Shown here piece after piece: positions 5,558-14,118 of a stretch of DNA of 15,228 nt. Numbering within the stretch: position 1 is the stretch's first letter; each line of letters starts with the position of its first letter. Made by a program: the position numbers and the translations under genes. Location of the stretch: assembly GCA_043815125.1 (NCBI GenBank), contig JBDRJH010000199.1:1-15228 (forward strand), written 5' to 3'. Origin of the DNA: JAUWBF01 sp043815125 (GTDB lineage Bacteria; Verrucomicrobiota; Verrucomicrobiia; Opitutales; Opitutaceae). The notes under the pieces are model-generated. The model saw nothing but the letters and a program-made list of their open reading frames with translations. It was not told where the DNA came from and did not search any database.

Positions 5558-7411
5558 ATGAACCTACTATCCTTAAACCTACCGCGGATCGGCTTGCTGA
5601 CCTTGTCCTGTGTATTGGCACTCGGTTTTGGACACGCTATTTTTTCGCCGCTTCGCGCGACGTTATTGTTTTTGCATACCTCCTACTGGTGGATCACTGC
5701 GGGGGCCTTGCTTTGGGGTTGGGCGGGATGGCGGGTTTGGCGTGGGGCGTGGAGCGAATCCGCGTGGACTCGAGACCGGCGTCTATGGTGCATGGCCTTG
5801 GGTTTGGCCTTGGTCGCAGCGATTGTCTGCATGCACAGCCCAATTCAATTCAAGGTAGTCAACGATGAGCCTGTTCAGCTGTTGACCGCGGATTCCTTGT
5901 ATAAGCGGCAGGAGGCGGCGCTTGCCTTGCGAGGCTATGATATCGGGGCGGGTTTCGATGTCACTGACGGCAAAGTCGACAAGCGCCCGATCCTTTACGC
6001 ATGGCTCACTGCGCAGGTCCATAACTTCACGGGTCATCGTTTTGAAAACGGATTTTATCTCAACAGGGCCTTGGGGGTTATCACGATCCTGTGGCTGTTG
6101 GTTGCGGGCCGGCGAATGCTAGGCGATGTTGGCGGGGCTCTGCTGGCCTTGCTGTGCCTCCTTCCGCCATTATTCGGCACGCTCGCGAACGCTGGCGGTT
6201 TCGAGATGCTTAATTTTTTACTGATCGTGGTGCTCTGGCATGCGAGCATACTGGTCTTGGAACGGCCCGATGATCCCGCGCGCTTAGGGTGGCTGGCGAT
6301 GACGGCGGCGTTGCTGATCCATTGTCGTTATGAATCCGTGTTGTTCATATTGCCTGCGGCGCTTGCCGTTCTCTTGGCATGGTGGCGAGCCGGTTCGATC
6401 ACGATACCTTGGGTGATGATGGTCGCACCGCTCATGGCGATCCCGCGGCTGTGGCAGCAGAAAGTTTTTGAGCAGGGTGATACTTGGCAATTGAACTCGA
6501 AGCCCGAGGCCATGGGGCAGCCTTTCGGATTCCAGTTTTTTTATGACAATGTCGGCCATGCGTTGAATTACTTCTTCTCATTGGAGCCTGTTTCGATGAA
6601 CGCCGTGTTGTTGTCGGGCGCGGGTTTGTTGGCCGTCGGGTTCTGGGTGTTGATGATCTACAAGGAACAACCGAACCACCAGAGCGACGCTTCTCGTTTG
6701 GGCACCTATCTTACGTGGTTAGGACTGAGCGGATATTTTCTGCTGATGATGCTTTATTTCTGGGGGCAATTCGATGATCGGGCCACGCAGCGGTTGGCAT
6801 TCCCCGTGCACCTGTGGCTGGGCTTGCCCCTGGTGGCGGTGTTGGCGTTGCACCGATGGGGACGGCGGTTGGTGCCGGTGGGCATCGTGGTGGTGGTGGT
6901 GTTGTTATTTTCCCGCACCGTGCCTCAGCTCGAACGCGATTTATTTACCGCCACCAACAGTTCGACCATCACGCAGAATTGGATCGTGGATTATGCGCGG
7001 ACGAATCCGATCGAGAACCGTCTGGTAATCGACCGCTTTGGTGGACTGGCTTGGCTCCTATTTGGTAACTCGGCGATTCCTCAGGAAAACATTCTCAACT
7101 TCCCTGAACGGATACGCTATCATTGGCGTCATCGCACGTTTTCGGAAATACTTGTGCTTCAGCGTCTGCGTTACCACCCGCAAAGCGAGCAGTGGGTGGC
7201 GTTCCCCGACGACATGGTCGGCCCTGACTTTAAGCTGGAGGAGGTGGTCGTGAAGCGCTTCTCGCCCGTCTATGGGGTGCGTCTGATGCGGGTGACCGAT
7301 ATTTCACCCTCATCAGGTTGGCGGCCCGGCGATACTGAAAAGACGCTCACACTGGAAGCTATCGGGGCCGAGGCGCCTTACCGCGTGAAATGGCGAGAGA
7401 TGCTGCCATGA
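5558..7411 (+). CDS. Multi-spanning GT-C glycosyltransferase (PMT/ArnT-like)
   Basis: The 617-residue protein has many membrane segments over residues 1-455 and a soluble C-terminal domain of about 160 residues, outside the membrane in related enzymes. The first large loop contains VNDEPVQL, with Asp103-Glu104 in the place of the catalytic acid pair of GT-C enzymes. KRPILYAWL follows at 142-150, resembling the family's PPL segment. A further membrane motif, QRLAFPVHLWLGLPL (411-425), matches the RxLxPxxP-like part of PMT_2 proteins. It probably moves a sugar from a polyprenyl-phosphate donor to a glycan, lipid or protein outside the inner membrane. The acceptor is unknown. ATG 5558 has GAGGA 12 bases upstream. 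It overlaps the next gene by ATGA, so the GT2 downstream may make its donor. Confidence 0.8.
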   Translation: MNLLSLNLPRIGLLTLSCVLALGFGHAIFSPLRATLLFLHTSYWWITAGALLWGWAGWRVWRGAWSESAWTRDRRLWCMALGLALVAAIVCMHSPIQFKVVNDEPVQLLTADSLYKRQEAALALRGYDIGAGFDVTDGKVDKRPILYAWLTAQVHNFTGHRFENGFYLNRALGVITILWLLVAGRRMLGDVGGALLALLCLLPPLFGTLANAGGFEMLNFLLIVVLWHASILVLERPDDPARLGWLAMTAALLIHCRYESVLFILPAALAVLLAWWRAGSITIPWVMMVAPLMAIPRLWQQKVFEQGDTWQLNSKPEAMGQPFGFQFFYDNVGHALNYFFSLEPVSMNAVLLSGAGLLAVGFWVLMIYKEQPNHQSDASRLGTYLTWLGLSGYFLLMMLYFWGQFDDRATQRLAFPVHLWLGLPLVAVLALHRWGRRLVPVGIVVVVVLLFSRTVPQLERDLFTATNSSTITQNWIVDYARTNPIENRLVIDRFGGLAWLLFGNSAIPQENILNFPERIRYHWRHRTFSEILVLQRLRYHPQSEQWVAFPDDMVGPDFKLEEVVVKRFSPVYGVRLMRVTDISPSSGWRPGDTEKTLTLEAIGAEAPYRVKWREMLP

Positions 7412-8163
7412 GTGCGACAACCCGTGCACATCATTATGTCGTCATTCCGGCTTTTAACGAGGCGCGGCGTTTGCCGGGCTTTCTTAAAGCTCTTGGCGAC
7501 GCATTATCCGTCAGCGGGCTGCGGACGACGGTGCAGGTTGTCGACGATGGGTCCACTTCACTGGAGCGTGACGCCATGGCACGGGCTGTGGAGTCGGTGC
7601 GATTGAACCATGTCTTCGTTCTGCCGTTGGTGTCCTTGCCGAGTAACTGCGGCAAGGGAGCGGCGATCCGTTCCGGTTGGAGCGTGGCGCCACCGGAGGC
7701 CGATTGGCTTTGTTTTGTTGATGCCGATGGTGCCATCAGCCCTTCCGAAGTGACTCGGGTTTTGATGGAGATCGATGCAGGTATGCCGGTCGATGCATGG
7801 TTCTCGTCACGGATATGCATGCTGGGGCGTAAGATTGAACGCAGTTGGAGCCGTCATGTCGTGGGGCGGGCCTTCGCCAGCATGGTTGGTGTCTGGATCG
7901 ATGGCGACGTTTACGACAGTCAATGCGGCTTCAAGGGGGTGCGTGCATCCGCGTGGGCAGGTATCCAAGGCAAAATGTGCGAGGATGGTTTTGCCTTCGA
8001 TGTCGAATTACTTGCCGCACTCCGCGAGCGACGGGCCGATGTCCGCGAGCTGCCGATCGATTGGGCGGATCAGGCAGGGAGCAAGGTCTCTGTGCTAAGG
8101 GACGGCTGGCGCATGGCCTGTGCCGTCCGTCGCATCCGTCGTCGGTTTGCCTTGAGCGGCTAG
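7408..8163 (+). CDS. Family 2 glycosyltransferase, polyprenyl-phosphate sugar synthase-like (Alg5/DPM type)
   Basis: The 251-residue GT-A protein carries the classical landmarks. These are VVIPAFNEARRLPGFL (11-26), VVDDGS (44-49), NCGKGAAIRSG (80-90), FVDADG (103-108, with the metal-binding DAD), DSQCGFKGVRASAW (170-183) and CEDGFAFDVELL (191-202). The GxxF and EDGFxFDxEL pattern is typical of dolichyl- or polyprenyl-phosphate beta-glucosyl/mannosyl synthases, which load a sugar from a nucleotide onto the lipid carrier on the cytoplasmic face. It has no membrane segments. ATG 7408 makes a 4-base ATGA overlap with the GT-C gene before it; ATG 7390 would add six residues and is less likely. Its last 69 bases overlap the convergent ligase gene. 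Confidence 0.88.
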   Translation: MSATTRAHHYVVIPAFNEARRLPGFLKALGDALSVSGLRTTVQVVDDGSTSLERDAMARAVESVRLNHVFVLPLVSLPSNCGKGAAIRSGWSVAPPEADWLCFVDADGAISPSEVTRVLMEIDAGMPVDAWFSSRICMLGRKIERSWSRHVVGRAFASMVGVWIDGDVYDSQCGFKGVRASAWAGIQGKMCEDGFAFDVELLAALRERRADVRELPIDWADQAGSKVSVLRDGWRMACAVRRIRRRFALSG

Positions 8164-9723
8164 GCTTAGGTCGAGCAGGCGCTGGATGTAAGGGCGTGAG
8201 GTGAAAAAAGTCGTGGCCAGCGCGGCACGATATTCGGTCTCGGCTTCAGCAAACAGGTTGTGCTTCACGTAGAGGTTGCCCGCGATCAGGTGAAAAGGCG
8301 CGGCGGCATCGGCCCTCGGTTGAGTCCACACCGCCCATTCCAATGCGGCTTGATCAAGGCCCGCGGCGATCCACGCGTCTATCCATCGTTGCAATCCGCG
8401 GGTCTCGGTTGGGAACATGCGCACCAAACTGGTCTTGTCCGAATTCGGATGGGGAATCGGGCCGTGGCGCAGTTGATGAAAAACCAGGCCGTGCAAAATC
8501 AGCACTGCCCCGGCCAAGACGGTAAGGACCAGGCCAACAGGTCGCCAAAGCCTGTTTTCCGGCGGTGGCACTGTCCGTCCATGGCCACCACCCATGGCGA
8601 TGCCCAACAGCATCAGCCATGCATTGAGGGTCACCGCGTGGTAAGCCACCCCGTCGAACAGGGCGCAGGCGAGCAGACCCGTTGCCAGACAGGTAGCAGC
8701 GCGCGATCCCGCAGATGCCGAAAGCAGCCCGGACCACAATGCGATGCCCCCCGCGGCGACCAGCAGGGCCGCGCCGGCCAGTCCATAGTCGCCCGCCACC
8801 TGCAACGCGATGTTGTGCGGCTGTTCGCCGACCTGCTTCGGCCGGATGAACCGGTAGCTCTCTGCGCCGTGCCCCAAGAGCGGTTTCTCCTGAATGTGCC
8901 GCCAGGTAACCAGCCAAAAATCGCTGCGGGTCGAGGTGACCGCCGACATCGAATCCGCCTCCGTCGTGCGGCTTAATGCCCGCGACCAACCCATGTCCGC
9001 CGCCGGCTTCGGCAGCAGTGTCGACAACCCCAGACCGGTCACAAAAACCGCCGCCCACCAAGTCGCCGCGCGGGTGCGGTCTGTGACTCCGATCAGGAGC
9101 CAAACAGCCCCCGTGGTCGCCGCTGCCAAGATGGGCGCCCGGCCCCCGGCCCAGAACATGCCCAGCGCTGCCGCGGTCGCCATCAGCGCCGCGATCCACC
9201 GCTCGCGTCTCCCGGTCGCCAGCAGCGCCCAGGCCGTGCCCACGATGGCCCCCGCGCCTTGGTGCATGCCAAACAACCGCAGATGGGAAAATACATTGGC
9301 CGGCCCGCCACCCGGCGCATGCAGGTGCGCCAACACCAGCCCCAGCCCCACCACCGAAGACAACGCCAACGACCCCAGCAGAATCCGCAGGTCGGCGTCC
9401 GTGCCCGCCCGCACGATACGGCTGGCCGCCGTTCCCGTGGCCAGAGCCAGCACCGTTACCGACAGGCCGACAAGCGCAGGTGCGATGTGCAGGGAACATA
9501 CGGTGGACAACAGGGCCCAGCCAAACCACGCGGCCAGCAGCATCGCCACCTGTCGCGCGCCGCGGTTCGTCTCCACGTCCTTCAAGCCGAAGGCCAGCCA
9601 ACAGGCTGGTAAAAACAGGAGCCCTGCGGCCCGGTCGATGTCGACCGGAGCCAGCATGATGAGTGGAAGGGACACGAAGGCGCTGGCCAAGGCCAGGGCC
9701 GCGATGCGGGGACGTGAAATCAT
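8095..9723 (-). CDS. O-antigen ligase / Wzy-like polymerase family membrane protein
   Basis: The 542-residue protein has about ten membrane segments over residues 1-415. The Wzy_C signature is clear: WAGGRAPILA (191-200), then R266-x-DFW, W274, EKPLLGHGAESY (279-290), and PHNIALQVAGDYGLAG (302-317) in the large external loop. The family transfers undecaprenyl-linked glycans to lipid A core, to another glycan repeat, or to protein (PglL/PilO type). These three jobs cannot be separated by sequence alone. The last 120 residues are soluble and contain a TPR-like helical stretch (about 475-525). Its ATG makes an ATGA overlap with the upstream gene's stop, so it is the last gene of the minus-strand operon. 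It overlaps the convergent GT2 gene by 69 bp. Confidence 0.85.
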   Translation of the reverse strand: MISRPRIAALALASAFVSLPLIMLAPVDIDRAAGLLFLPACWLAFGLKDVETNRGARQVAMLLAAWFGWALLSTVCSLHIAPALVGLSVTVLALATGTAASRIVRAGTDADLRILLGSLALSSVVGLGLVLAHLHAPGGGPANVFSHLRLFGMHQGAGAIVGTAWALLATGRRERWIAALMATAAALGMFWAGGRAPILAAATTGAVWLLIGVTDRTRAATWWAAVFVTGLGLSTLLPKPAADMGWSRALSRTTEADSMSAVTSTRSDFWLVTWRHIQEKPLLGHGAESYRFIRPKQVGEQPHNIALQVAGDYGLAGAALLVAAGGIALWSGLLSASAGSRAATCLATGLLACALFDGVAYHAVTLNAWLMLLGIAMGGGHGRTVPPPENRLWRPVGLVLTVLAGAVLILHGLVFHQLRHGPIPHPNSDKTSLVRMFPTETRGLQRWIDAWIAAGLDQAALEWAVWTQPRADAAAPFHLIAGNLYVKHNLFAEAETEYRAALATTFFTSRPYIQRLLDLSLAAQGKPTTDATDGTGHAPAVP

Positions 9724-11642
9724 GGCGTGAAGTCGAGCGGAAGCTGGTCGCCGTTTTCCACGGCGCGGGCCTCGGCCTCGTCCAGTCGGTAAACGAGGAT
9801 GGCATGCCCGGGAATGGCAATGGGTTCGAGGGTGCGCAGGTAGGCGTTAAGGCGTCGGGCGCGGGCAAGCTCGATGTTTCCAAGTTCTTGCATGATCAAC
9901 GCGGTGTTTGCCTCCACGCGCCCGGCAAGCATGTCGGCCACCCTCGCGCGCCAAGTCGGATAGGCTGCCTCTTCCGCACGGGTCCACGCTCCCATGTGGC
10001 ACGTCAACATCGTCGCGCTGACGGCGTAGAGCCCGCCATGCAGCTCATACCACGGTCGGGCGATGTAGAAATGGTGCAGCTTGGGCAATTCCACCGCCTC
10101 GATGCCATAGGTTGAGGCGGCGTCGCAGCCGAAGTAGGACAAATGCAGGCATTCGTTCGTTCCTCGGTTTTGTTGCAGCCACTCGGCCAGCGTGGGCAGG
10201 GCCTGCCCCCAGTCGAGCGAACTGTCGGAGACCCGTCGCCATGCGCGGTCAGGGCCGCCATCGAGCGGATTGAAATACGCGATGTAGTGCGGGAACGCGA
10301 GTGCGGTGGCCGCCACCGTGCCGCCGGCGAGCACACCGCACAGGATGCGTCTCAAACGCGCCGCGGCCCAGCAGCCGCCGGCCAGCACAAACAGCGTCGG
10401 ATAGATCGGCAGCATGTGGCGATGGCCGATGTTCAGGTTGCTGGTGATGATGGCGACTCCGTAGACCGCACCCCAAATCAGCCACGGCGTGAGTAGTCGC
10501 AGCTTGGCCCGGTCGCGCAGCGCCACCACCACGGTAGCGATTGCCCCGATTGTCATCGCCGCCAGCGTGCCGGGCGGCGTTTTGACCAGAAACAAATACG
10601 GGAAAAACCACCCGCTGCCTGTTTCGTTGATCCGGCCCAGAAAGTAGTTCAGCCGTTGCGACGCGCCCGAGGCCACGTGGCCGACTCCGTAAAGAAAAGC
10701 CTCGGGAAATACGTGCCTCTGATGCAGTGCGCCCAGCAGGGCATGTAGGCCGCTGCCTCCGGGGCCAAAGCTTGCGCGCGGACCCATGTAGAACGTGCCG
10801 TTCGCCGGTCCGCCCGGGTCGTCTTTGAAACCAAAGGCGGCCCAGATCGCCAGCCAGGCAAAGCCCGCCACGCAAACATTGGCCCAGGCGATGCGCCGCC
10901 ATGGCACGCACGACCGTTGCCGCCATGCGACCAACGCGAGCATGATCGCGAAGCACGGCGCCAGGAAGACAGCCGACAGCTTTGACAGGCAGGCCGCCGC
11001 TAGACCCGCCGCGGCAAGCGCGATGCGTGTCTTGCCCGGACGTTCCAGCATGCGCCAGTAGAGAACCGCCGCCAGCGGCAGAAAGAGCGTGCTGGCTGCG
11101 TCGGAAGTGACCAGCGCGGAGTGTGCCAACAGGTTGGGGCAGGCCGCGCACAAGACCAGCGAGAGCAGTCCGCCGCCGGTCCCCCAAAGGCCGCGTGCAC
11201 CAAGAAAAACCATCAGGCTCACGCCCACGCCGAGCAACGCCACCAACGCGCGGCCCGCCATCAGGTAGCCGCGGGTGGATTGGTCCGGGATTTTGAAGCT
11301 GGCGTCATGGGCCAGCATCCATACGTCAGCCTTTTGCCAATACGGACTGTCCTGCGGCGGCAGTTGCATCCCGCCGGCCCACGCGGGCAGGGCGGCCAAC
11401 ATTTGCGGTAAAATGCCGTTTTCAGGATTCAGGCGATAATCGCCTTCCCGGAGCATGGCCAGGCCGCCGACAAGGTGCGCGGGTTCGTCGGACGTCGTGC
11501 CGTTTCGTGAGGCGGCGGTCATGGCGATGATCCATTGGGCGAGCAGGATCACACAAACCAACATCCAGACCCGGGTATGGTTGCGTGGTCCCTGCTTATT
11601 GATTTTGTCCCGACTTTTGTCAGTGCTAGCCAAGGAGGTCAT
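9720..11642 (-). CDS. GT-C family glycosyltransferase (GT39/PMT_2-like, phospholipid-carrier dependent)
   Basis: From ATG 11642 the protein has 640 residues, with 10-12 predicted membrane segments and a C-terminal soluble domain. After the first segment comes TTSDEPAHLVGGLAMLREGDYRLNPEN split over two motifs: SDEPAHL (51-57, acid pair Asp52-Glu53) and GDYRLNPEN (67-75), a hallmark of PMT_2 proteins. Here NGILPQML stands where most relatives have HPPL. Later motifs are NIGHRHMLPIYP and SDSSLDWGQALPTLAEW, also typical of this family in planctomycetes and verrucomicrobia. It should transfer sugar from polyprenyl phosphate on the periplasmic side. ATG 11642 is preferred over the ATG at 11717 because it gives a 4-base ATGA overlap with the GT2 upstream. 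Its own stop overlaps the ligase start in the same way. Confidence 0.85.
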   Translation of the reverse strand: MTSLASTDKSRDKINKQGPRNHTRVWMLVCVILLAQWIIAMTAASRNGTTSDEPAHLVGGLAMLREGDYRLNPENGILPQMLAALPAWAGGMQLPPQDSPYWQKADVWMLAHDASFKIPDQSTRGYLMAGRALVALLGVGVSLMVFLGARGLWGTGGGLLSLVLCAACPNLLAHSALVTSDAASTLFLPLAAVLYWRMLERPGKTRIALAAAGLAAACLSKLSAVFLAPCFAIMLALVAWRQRSCVPWRRIAWANVCVAGFAWLAIWAAFGFKDDPGGPANGTFYMGPRASFGPGGSGLHALLGALHQRHVFPEAFLYGVGHVASGASQRLNYFLGRINETGSGWFFPYLFLVKTPPGTLAAMTIGAIATVVVALRDRAKLRLLTPWLIWGAVYGVAIITSNLNIGHRHMLPIYPTLFVLAGGCWAAARLRRILCGVLAGGTVAATALAFPHYIAYFNPLDGGPDRAWRRVSDSSLDWGQALPTLAEWLQQNRGTNECLHLSYFGCDAASTYGIEAVELPKLHHFYIARPWYELHGGLYAVSATMLTCHMGAWTRAEEAAYPTWRARVADMLAGRVEANTALIMQELGNIELARARRLNAYLRTLEPIAIPGHAILVYRLDEAEARAVENGDQLPLDFTP

Positions 11643-12427
11643 GCTGTGGGCCGGTTGTTGTTCACGATGTTTTCTGGGCGTCGATAGTCTCCACGGCTGA
11701 AGTATTTTTCCAACCACACGTAGAGCACGATGAAAAGATAGCGACTGCCCATTTCCTTGACCTTGAGTTTTGCCTCACCTGCGCGGCGGTTGCGCCATGT
11801 GATGGGAACGACTGTCCAGTCGTAACCGCGAACGATGGCTTTCAGGGGTAGTTCGACGGTGAGGTTGAAGTGCGGCGCGATCAAGGGGCGACAGCCGTCG
11901 ATGACATGTCGACGGTAGGCCTTGAACGCGTTGGTCGTATCATTGAGAGAAATGGCGAACAGCAGTCGAATCCCCAAGTTGAACGCACGGTTCAGCATCA
12001 GTTTCAGCGCAGGATAATCGAAGGTGCCTCCCCCGCGGATGAATCGGCTCCCAAAGACGCAATCGTGGCCCTCGGCGAGTTTGTTCCAGTATTTGATCAC
12101 GTCGTCCGGAGAGTCGGATGCGTCGGCCATGTAGATGACAACGGCATCGCCGGTGGACTGATCCAATCCGTGGATGACGGCCCGGCCAAAGCCGTTTGCC
12201 CCCGGGTTGTCGACGGGCTTCAATTCACGCATCGTTAGGCTCAATTCATTCAAAATCGCCTTTGTTCCGTCACGTGAGGCGTCGTTGACCACCACGATCT
12301 CATGCGGGATGCAATGTGTGCGCAAAGTCTCGTGCAGACTGGTCACGGTGGGGCCGATGTTCTCCTCCTCATCTCTGGCGGGTATGACGACGGAGAGCAG
12401 CCTCGGGATACGGGGGACGGAACTCAT
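11639..12427 (-). CDS. Family 2 glycosyltransferase, DPM1-like
   Basis: The 262-residue protein starts with LSVVIPARDEEENIG (11-25), VVVNDASRDGT (46-56) and NGFGRAVIHGL (78-88). Next is YMADASDSPDD (99-109), where the usual DADLQ(H)P metal-binding stretch reads MADASDSP. It then has VFGSRF (124-129) and VPITWRNRRAGEAKLK (207-222), matching the R..GeSK end motif of polyprenyl-phosphate hexose synthases. A hydrophobic C-terminal helix (LFIVLYVWL, 231-239) may rest on the membrane. The start at 12427 is preferred over 12538 because the family N terminus begins a few residues later and it gives an ATGA overlap with the upstream gene. It likely charges the lipid carrier for the GT-C proteins on either side. 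Confidence 0.87.
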   Translation of the reverse strand: MSSVPRIPRLLSVVIPARDEEENIGPTVTSLHETLRTHCIPHEIVVVNDASRDGTKAILNELSLTMRELKPVDNPGANGFGRAVIHGLDQSTGDAVVIYMADASDSPDDVIKYWNKLAEGHDCVFGSRFIRGGGTFDYPALKLMLNRAFNLGIRLLFAISLNDTTNAFKAYRRHVIDGCRPLIAPHFNLTVELPLKAIVRGYDWTVVPITWRNRRAGEAKLKVKEMGSRYLFIVLYVWLEKYFSRGDYRRPENIVNNNRPTA

Positions 12428-14118
12428 GAGGGAGGCGCTGGTTGAATCCTGTCCAAGTGATGAGCTCCGGCGATTTTCTTCGCCCGCCATTTTTGCACCG
12501 TCCACCACATCGCCCCTCCGGTCATGAGCAACCCCCACGGCAGGGCATTGGGGATCGAGCTTCCCGGGAGGCTATCTCTCAAATAACTCAGGGCATATTG
12601 ATTGATGCGAACGGCGAGGCTGTAGTCGGCCGCTGAACCGAAAACCATCGTCTGAAGCGCGAACGTCAGCACGATGCCAACGGCGCAATCCACCATCGCA
12701 CCCGCTTTCCAAGCTATCAGAACGCCCCCCTTTTCCTCTTGGGCGAGAACGGCGGCGATTTTGGTCAAGCCGATCAGAACGAGCGGCTGCAGGCATATAT
12801 GGCCAAGCCCCACGTCGTCTCTTTGTGTGTGCACGCCCACCCCGATCAGCACAAGCGATGTGATCGCGCCGACCCAGCCCCATCGGGGGCGCTGTTTGGC
12901 TTTCACCGCCCGTAACCCCAGGCACAGCAGACCCGCGGTGCCCAGCATCATGGGCAGATTTACCTGATATAGGTTGAAAAACAGATCCCGCATCGCCCCC
13001 CAGGCACTCGGTTGGGCGGGAATGCCGGTGGTCGTGGTTCTGAATACATGGGGCACCAAGGTGTCGCGCACGTTGAGCGCGAATGTTGTCAGGTTTGCCC
13101 ACCAGCCGGCACCTGCTCCGGTCATGGTGGTGTTGCTCGCGACGGTCCCGCTCCAGCCGAGGGACGTGTATGACCACAAGAACCATGTGGCGAGCAGAAG
13201 GCCGCACCACAGGGCATGCCGGGAGCTTTCGACCAAGAACGCTCCCACCGGTAGACGACGTCCGATGATGATCGCATACACGATTAGCCAGACCGCGATG
13301 TAAGGGCCGGTGGAATAGTGGGTCAGCAGACCGGCACCCAGGGCCAGCCAGCCAAGTGTGCGGTTTACAATGCTGTCTCCACGCACTATGCCGCGCAACA
13401 GCAGATGACTGCCCAGCAATATCCAGAACGCGCACAGATGCCGCGTCCAGGCGTAGCTCAGGTTCTGGGCCGTCATAGGATTTAGCATGAGCACAGCCGC
13501 CGTGGTGAATGGGAGCAAACTGCGGGTTCCTCTAGTCCAGCCGCGAGCCAGCAGGATCGCCGGAAAGAAAATCAACGACGAGAGTAACGTGTTGAGAACG
13601 ACGTAGCGCGTGAGATTGTCTCCTCCAAGCCACAGCAGCACGGCCATGATGGCGTTGCCCATCGGAGGACGGGCGCCCATGGAATACATGCCGTGCACGA
13701 GAGGGGTGTCCGGTGAAAGGCCCTGCGAAAAAATCCGGGCTCTTTGCAAATGCTCCCACCAGTCAACCGCCCAGCCGCCACCGCCGTAGCATCGCACGAA
13801 CAAGAGCAGGCCTATGCTCCACGCGGCGAACGCCAGCCATCCCGCCATGATCTCGCGAGCCTTAGGGGCGCGTAGCACCGACAGCACCGCCCTTGCGCGC
13901 AGGCAGGCCGTGGCGCTCGCGACGAGAGGCCACAGCCACCAGACGACGCGGTCAACGCCGGCACTATAAGCGCCAAACCCGATTGCATAAAGGCCCAGCA
14001 AGGTCGCCGCAGTTGCCAAGCCCATTCTCTCCGCCGGATCTTCGCGCTGGATAAAGCTGGCCGCGACGAGGGTGGGGAGCCCCACGTTTACCAAGAAGAC
14101 CACCAGGGGAAGGATCAC
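12424..14118 (-). CDS. Polytopic membrane protein, probable GT-C-type glycosyltransferase
   Basis: From GTG 14118 the protein has 564 residues with about 11-13 hydrophobic segments and almost no soluble domain. Between early segments lies AVDWWEHLQRARIF (Asp119, Glu122, His123), similar to the acidic loop motif of GT-C enzymes. GARPPMGNAIMAVLLWLGG (148-166) follows, recalling the PPL motif. No family-specific signature was recognised, so the function is inferred from topology and neighbours. GTG 14118 forms a GTGA overlap with the epimerase stop, continuing the pattern of the operon. GTG 14124 is also possible. ATG 14220 would overlap the epimerase by 106 bp and add a charged 34-residue extension, which is unlikely. 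The gene lies downstream of the IS-interrupted epimerase and may have lost its promoter. Confidence 0.7.
   Translation of the reverse strand: MILPLVVFLVNVGLPTLVAASFIQREDPAERMGLATAATLLGLYAIGFGAYSAGVDRVVWWLWPLVASATACLRARAVLSVLRAPKAREIMAGWLAFAAWSIGLLLFVRCYGGGGWAVDWWEHLQRARIFSQGLSPDTPLVHGMYSMGARPPMGNAIMAVLLWLGGDNLTRYVVLNTLLSSLIFFPAILLARGWTRGTRSLLPFTTAAVLMLNPMTAQNLSYAWTRHLCAFWILLGSHLLLRGIVRGDSIVNRTLGWLALGAGLLTHYSTGPYIAVWLIVYAIIIGRRLPVGAFLVESSRHALWCGLLLATWFLWSYTSLGWSGTVASNTTMTGAGAGWWANLTTFALNVRDTLVPHVFRTTTTGIPAQPSAWGAMRDLFFNLYQVNLPMMLGTAGLLCLGLRAVKAKQRPRWGWVGAITSLVLIGVGVHTQRDDVGLGHICLQPLVLIGLTKIAAVLAQEEKGGVLIAWKAGAMVDCAVGIVLTFALQTMVFGSAADYSLAVRINQYALSYLRDSLPGSSIPNALPWGLLMTGGAMWWTVQKWRAKKIAGAHHLDRIQPAPPS

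Noticed and set aside
8354..9883. 509-codon minus-strand open frame overlapping the ligase gene in another frame
   Set aside because: Its Gly/Arg/His-rich composition has no hydrophobic periodicity. It is the shifted frame of the real membrane protein.
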